This document shows, piece by piece, positions 61,901 through 64,000 of a stretch of 64,000 nucleotides of DNA. The notes beneath the pieces are model-generated. The model worked only from the letters and a program-made list of their open reading frames with translations. It was not told the DNA's origin and did not search any database. The position numbers and the translations under genes were made by a program. The stretch comes from Streptomyces decoyicus (lineage in GTDB: Bacteria > Actinomycetota > Actinomycetes > Streptomycetales > Streptomycetaceae). Position 1 is the first letter of the stretch. Every line of letters starts with the position of its first letter. Where the stretch lies: assembly GCF_019880305.1 (NCBI RefSeq), contig NZ_CP082301.1:2666001-2730000 (forward strand), given 5' to 3'.

Positions 61901-63548
61901 CCCCGCCCCGAAAACCGACACCACTGAGGGCTCCCCCACCCCCCACCACACCGACGCCAACACTGACGGCACCCCTAAGGACCCCACCGACCACCACACG
62001 GACAACACCCCTGGGGACCCCACCAACACCACATCCGACGGGACCCCCGACAGTCAGCCCACGGACCGTCCCTCCGACCACGCTCCCTCGGTCGACCCGG
62101 ACACCACACGGCCGGCCGACCATGCCGACCCGCTCAACCAGGCCTCCCCGAAGCCCGAGCACACACCCAACGACCACCAGCAGTCCTCCACTCCCCCGAG
62201 CGACCGCGCTGCCACACCCCCTCGCCGTAGTGCGGACGCCTCACTCCACCTCGCCAACGCACTGCGCCACGACCAGAACCCGCTGATGTACGGCAGGCCT
62301 GCACCTCACGGACCTGACCTGACAAGCAACCATTCCGCATCGCCGGAGCCGCACCAGCAGCACTCCACTCCGGAAACCACAGCCGGCAATCCGCCCCGGA
62401 CCACCGAACCCCATCCCGCCGCGCCTACGACAGCTCATCCGAGCCAGCACCCTGCGCCCGCAGACCCTGCGAGCGCCGATCCGGACGACTCCGATAACGA
62501 CAGGGAGATTCGGCGCAAGCAGCTCGAGAAGGCCAACACGGATCCCGCGTGGTTCAAGAAGTACTACCAAAAGAACGGGCACCGGATCCGCAAGGACAGG
62601 AAGGACGAGAACGGCAACCGAGTGCCGCAGCTGCACCCCACGGGTGATCCGAAAGCTCCATGGATGCTGGCAAGTGACGCACCAGAGGCCGAACCCGAGA
62701 GCTACATAGATTCCGGAGAAGTGAAACGCGACGGCAAGACCGGAATCTCCGAGGACAACCTTAAAAAGCTCGATAAATCAGCAAAGAAGCGCCAGGACGC
62801 GATCACCGCCGACGACCTGCCGCACAAGGCGAGGCAAAAGGCAAAGGAAGAATACGAGAAAAATAAGACCGCCGAGAACAAGGCGGAATTCGACAGGGCG
62901 GACGCGGCCCACAGCCCTCTGCATGGAAAGATGACGCGGGCCAGCGAGGACTACGGCGAGGATGTCGCCGAGTACCATGCCATCCCCGAGCACTTCAGCG
63001 ATGCAGTACGAGTCGATGACCGGGGCAGCGGAAACAACCGGTTCGACCAGGTGTGGAAGCTCCCGAACGGCGAGTTCATCGTCGTAGAGGCAAAGGGATC
63101 GCGCCTCGCCGGCCTCGGTGACCGTCGAGGGCTACCGGCGGGCGCAAGGGACATCGATCACGATCAGCCCGAGGTAGGTACCCAGCGGCACGACGACGCG
63201 GAGCAAGACAACCAGGAGGACTCCGACGGCTCAACAAGCCCGACCGTACGCAGAGTCAAGCAAGGAACTCGCGATTACTTCAAAGTGATCTTGCATGAGA
63301 TGGAAATTCGCAGCGCCGAGAACATGGTGAAGGCAACCACTGACGCCGAAATGGCTCACGCCGAGGCCGAAGCGGACCTGGCAAGCGAACTCGAGGCTGC
63401 CCTGCGGGCCAAACCCAGCCGAATAACCTATCTGCTCATCAAGGGTGTGCCGAACGGCGAGAAGCACGGGGGGTACGAAATGTACCAGTTCGACATCAGG
63501 ACAAAGAAGGAGAAGGAGCAGCAGAATGATCAAAATCCCCCGGCATGA
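55902..63548 (+). CDS. Giant modular polymorphic toxin: WXG100-like head, two Tox-PL domains, PD-(D/E)xK-like tip
   Basis: 2548 residues from TTG 55902 (GGGGGAG upstream; ATG 55911 alternative). Residues 1-215: WXG100-like/CpnT-N type domain (LPDPLEWVLDMLGFNWPHADEDKL) with hydrophobic helices at about 85-145, the type VII export head. 247-390: Ser/Gly repeats. 390-930: Pro/Asp/Thr-rich with two near copies of an RRPDGSQ...NPRLDGP module (about 780 and 822). 1056-1267: Tox-PL papain-fold 1, with Cys1122 (NNCADC), His1219 (GGAHVFNAVN) and Asp1234 (WVDSQSG). 1267-1700: Gln-rich linker. 1716-1914: Tox-PL 2, with Cys1778, His1870 and Asp1885. 1923-1994: six KPDTTP repeats. 2197-2548: nuclease-like tip with D2382 and E2396-x-K2398 (VVEAKG). 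Tox-PL enzymes deamidate or cleave Gln in other toxins. Codon use turns less G/C-biased in the tip. It overlaps the immunity gene by 23 bp. Confidence 0.85.
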   Translation: MSVMLPDPLEWVLDMLGFNWPHADEDKLIACAQVWRNFAAEVEGHQARGNSYASNVLGENSGDSIEGFSKAWEKFSGGSGYLNDAREAAEVIAFTLEAAAALVIGMKIAVIVQLAILAAEIIAAQAAAPFTLGLSEIGGAAATLATREMVRKILKEVAKQLLEAIVEAAKEPVISALEAMVSDLIAQTVNQNFGAQKGYDLGRTAKEGYAAGKDAVENTGESLGESLRDGAGGRAGRRARHGLDSAAGHGSDESGSGDGGGDGGGSGTGSGSGSGSGSGSSSDGGGSGSGSGSGSGSGGGSGSSSGSGSGSGSDGGSGSTSGSGSDGGSGSTAGGGSTGTSNDSSGSSSGNRGGSDGGGSTTHSPRASDNAGAASGPDSGGAGSNPSSSNSPSNGADPARNTPEAQPLPPPEQRSPFDEGFQGSNDSPYGSPHTPDSGDAPNGGPTPDSGHAPNGGPTPDSGHTPDSGSTPDTSRPDSDTPSTQPTPDNTPDSARPDPDSVTTQPAPDNTPDSARPDPDSVTTQPARDNTPDAARPDADAVSTQPAHDNTPEGARPAPAPAPAPVSTQPAPDQSPQQTGPSHPDAPQASGPSHPDASSQPSPAPSQAPDPVAGNPPSYGDNSHSSNGSPDATGNDNGNGTGNGTPNGDNSATGGGRASMPHAGPPPQGAPVQHTPSSGQPIQQRDPAPGDPMPTVDDPDDTTVTTQSAGTATMPPPTQHAPDAGSTPSTPTPQQAQPNSSQANGPMMAGAIPPQGGPGTSTPRGGTPSTGNGNPAARPTNRRPDGSQAIRDVTQQPTPERPAYNPRLDGPRRDAPTTPPGNNRRPDGSQIVHDHTQQPTPERPPHNPRLDGPAPHDDSRPENTDSPRPDPDTPHQDDNSRQVPAEPSGSTTHPDAAQQTDTSHGDRPQADDPSQAPSRPDAQNPGAPNPNFPHPQQQPQHQQPYPQQQPHPQQSVQQQAHPQQPVQQQTHSQQPTLQSHTPPQQQHPHQQTPQHQHQQPQQHQPHHQQPQPPMHQQAPHQQSAPHHQNQNPDQSHPLPDQQPQPQAPVPQPANLRSHTDVRIGLNIQPRGLYSPFPRDQQALEASFPRNPDGTPRAFNDPFQPWAQLQNDGGRDVPGRGNNCADCTRSFMESWYGHPQVSSPRTYDPDGRGGIDRRTGERDGAANIEQYAGTDFRTSGQNSHDGYARIADELRQAGHGASAAVLITWPKTRSGRPGGAHVFNAVNHNGRVIWVDSQSGKVSEQPINTKAVDVWHLVLDANRQPFDPATAQNQTPQQQAPQNQQQAQAQQNQQQAQQQAQAQQQAQAQAQAQAQAQAQQQAQAQAQAQAQAQAQQQHAQAQQQAQAQAQQPHPYAQQPQPQPQPYAQQPQPSPYAQQQQAPAPQQHQQQVQAQPYTHAQAQQAQAQQQAQPQQAHPYAQQPQPQPQPNPYAQQQQQQQPNPYQQQPQQSPYNQPYQQPSPHPQQQTQPPHAQQPGPQQQPHPQQQPGPFQQHQPGPHNQQPHPQQSPYAQHPNPYQQQPHQQAAPYAQAHQQQPYAQQQPNPYQQHQQQPSPNTQQPTPYAQSQQPGPYQQPGPHAQQQTQPNPYAQQQQPQQQAPQQQVPQQQQPSPYTQQQQPQQQVPQQQAPHTQQQPPQQTQQTQQTQQAQQAQQAQQQAPHSQQPAPQQQTQPHQQQQQQQQPTLQAQPHQQQPSPEQSSTGEEGTAQPQNKQEDPNGHGAIRNDLNHHPQGLLPPHPHDQQLLENAIPRNADGTPQRFANPFDSWAQLQNDGGNTVPGRSNNCADCSRSFLETWFGNPQVSAPRTPDTDKDGKPDTWSPERAANENQIRWSGAKHSYAGTGQDPNTATRIANDLQKAGHGAAAIIQVNWPKGGGHAFNAVNYHGKIIWIDTQTGQVSHDPIHISKAKHVFHIPLDANRQPLHADKAVAKPDTTPTDQAQAKPDTTPADQAQPKPDTTPADQAQPKPDTTPADQAQPKPDTTPADQAQPKPDTTPTEQSQNKPDASPAPKTDTTEGSPTPHHTDANTDGTPKDPTDHHTDNTPGDPTNTTSDGTPDSQPTDRPSDHAPSVDPDTTRPADHADPLNQASPKPEHTPNDHQQSSTPPSDRAATPPRRSADASLHLANALRHDQNPLMYGRPAPHGPDLTSNHSASPEPHQQHSTPETTAGNPPRTTEPHPAAPTTAHPSQHPAPADPASADPDDSDNDREIRRKQLEKANTDPAWFKKYYQKNGHRIRKDRKDENGNRVPQLHPTGDPKAPWMLASDAPEAEPESYIDSGEVKRDGKTGISEDNLKKLDKSAKKRQDAITADDLPHKARQKAKEEYEKNKTAENKAEFDRADAAHSPLHGKMTRASEDYGEDVAEYHAIPEHFSDAVRVDDRGSGNNRFDQVWKLPNGEFIVVEAKGSRLAGLGDRRGLPAGARDIDHDQPEVGTQRHDDAEQDNQEDSDGSTSPTVRRVKQGTRDYFKVILHEMEIRSAENMVKATTDAEMAHAEAEADLASELEAALRAKPSRITYLLIKGVPNGEKHGGYEMYQFDIRTKKEKEQQNDQNPPA
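59700..61010. repeat. CAG/CAA-rich tract coding the Gln-rich linker
   Basis: About 435 codons made mainly of Gln with Ala, Pro, Tyr and His, in changing styles: AQAQAQ (59800-59900), PYAQQPQPQPQ (60000-60300), PHPQQ (60300-60600), QQTQQTQQ (60800-60860). The DNA uses mixed CAG and CAA. It sits exactly between the two Tox-PL domains. Confidence 0.9.
61668..61901. repeat. 36-bp in-frame repeat, 6 copies plus partial
   Basis: Twelve-residue unit KPDTTPADQAQP (36 bp) begins at 61668 and recurs five times to 61883; copies 3 to 5 are identical in DNA. It joins Tox-PL 2 to the Pro/Asp-rich region before the nuclease tip. Confidence 0.92.
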
Positions 63549-64000
63549 CTTCCCCACGAGAAATATTCACCGCATCTTGGAGGTAACGACCCCGAAGCTA
63601 CAGAAGAAAATTGAGGGCATTTCAGAAGATCCGGAATGGATCACCTCGGCGTTGGATTCTGCGGCCCTGGTGCTCAATCTGCGCTGCGCCGACGACCCGA
63701 CAGCCGCAAAGATTGAGACATGGGAATCCTGCGTCACAGCGATGCAGGTGGGCTCCGCGCTCTTCGCCTCGGCGCGGGCAAGTACCGAGACCGTTGAATG
63801 CCTCATCGATCACGAGCGGCGCACCGTCCCGACCGGTGCCCTGCCCTGGGTGGACGCCGGCAACTGGCTCACGGCCTTCTGGCTGGCCTGCGTATGCCGG
63901 GAGAAGGGGCGCCTGAACGAGCTGTGCCAGGTCCCGGTATCGCTCTTGCGGAACTCCGGCGCGGTATTCGACGCATACATCTATGACTGGGTCGAGGCCC
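63526..64000 (+). CDS. Imm49-type immunity protein (incomplete, runs off the window)
   Basis: The first 158 residues are in the window, starting at ATG 63526 with AAGGAGAAGGAG upstream; the ATG lies inside the toxin gene (23-bp overlap). The sequence MIKIPRHDFPTRNIHRILEV, WITSALDSAALVLNLRCADDPTAAKIETWESCVTAMQVGSALFA, VECLIDHERRTVPTGALPWVDAGNWLTAFWLACVCREKGRLNELCQVPVSLLRNSGAVFDAYIYDWVEA is the Imm49 pattern as I know it: an all-helical immunity family found next to Streptomyces polymorphic toxins. It should bind and neutralise the toxin tip encoded just before it. The C-terminus and what follows are outside the window. Confidence 0.8.
   Translation, partial: MIKIPRHDFPTRNIHRILEVTTPKLQKKIEGISEDPEWITSALDSAALVLNLRCADDPTAAKIETWESCVTAMQVGSALFASARASTETVECLIDHERRTVPTGALPWVDAGNWLTAFWLACVCREKGRLNELCQVPVSLLRNSGAVFDAYIYDWVEA

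Noticed and set aside
61668..61901. 36-bp array as a CRISPR candidate
   Set aside because: There are no distinct spacers; the units are directly abutting and in frame with the toxin.

Overview
The window is high-GC DNA with strong G/C bias at third codon positions, GTG/TTG starts, terminators without U-tracts, GntR/TetR/LacI/SARP-type regulators, a WhiJ-type HTH gene followed by a DUF397 gene, mycothiol-type enzymes and an HrdA-like sigma factor. Together these point to a Streptomyces chromosome. The hrdA - dnaG - threonine dehydratase - dgt - nirBD order looks like an ordinary core-chromosome neighbourhood with accessory genes on both sides. Both ends of the window fall inside genes. LAYOUT. 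0-8 kb: the end of a pyroglutamyl-peptidase-like gene, an unusual nitrilase + VanX-type dipeptidase fusion, and a complete ribose-type sugar uptake operon on the minus strand (LacI regulator, ABC ATPase, permease, binding protein, ribokinase), controlled by a pair of inverted LacI-type operators. 8.5-13.7 kb: an Ohr/OsmC peroxidase, a divergent MarR/oxidoreductase pair, and a divergent MFS exporter/GntR-TetR fusion regulator pair, each with visible operator candidates. 13.7-20.6 kb: an MreB-like protein, thioredoxin plus histidine phosphatase, two small enzyme genes, a glycosyltransferase, and a SARP-type activator preceded by an overlapping small leader ORF. 20.7-23.6 kb: a two-gene membrane operon (DUF5819 + HTTM) resembling the SdpA/SdpB toxin-maturation pair, facing a secreted Gly/Ala/Thr repeat protein. 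24-25 kb: three tRNA genes with terminators. 25-40 kb: housekeeping genes (xylulokinase-like, hrdA, dnaG, threonine dehydratase, FAD reductase, dgt, CbiX-like, adenosine deaminase, cyclotransferase, SanA-like, secreted protease, cutA). 40-51 kb: a methyltransferase, TauE/SafE, aldo/keto reductase, the WhiJ/DUF397 cluster, a deleted HxlR regulator, a secreted glycoside hydrolase, nirBD with a GlnR-box-like site, and a SRPBCC/ArsR pair. 51-54.6 kb: an SDR, a wrecked APC permease gene carrying a 27-bp minisatellite, and a mycothiol-dependent isomerase family gene with repeats at its N-terminus. 54.8-64 kb: a polymorphic-toxin locus made of a small conserved protein, a WXG100-like protein, a 2548-residue toxin and an overlapping Imm49-type immunity gene cut by the window end. 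The toxin has a WXG100-like head, Ser/Gly, Pro and about 430 residues of Gln-rich linker, two tandem papain-fold Tox-PL domains, and a PD-(D/E)xK-like nuclease tip. The toxin locus is the most notable system here. A second theme is the unusual number of short tandem repeats (9, 22, 23, 27, 36, 48 and 52 bp), several of them inside or at the start of reading frames.
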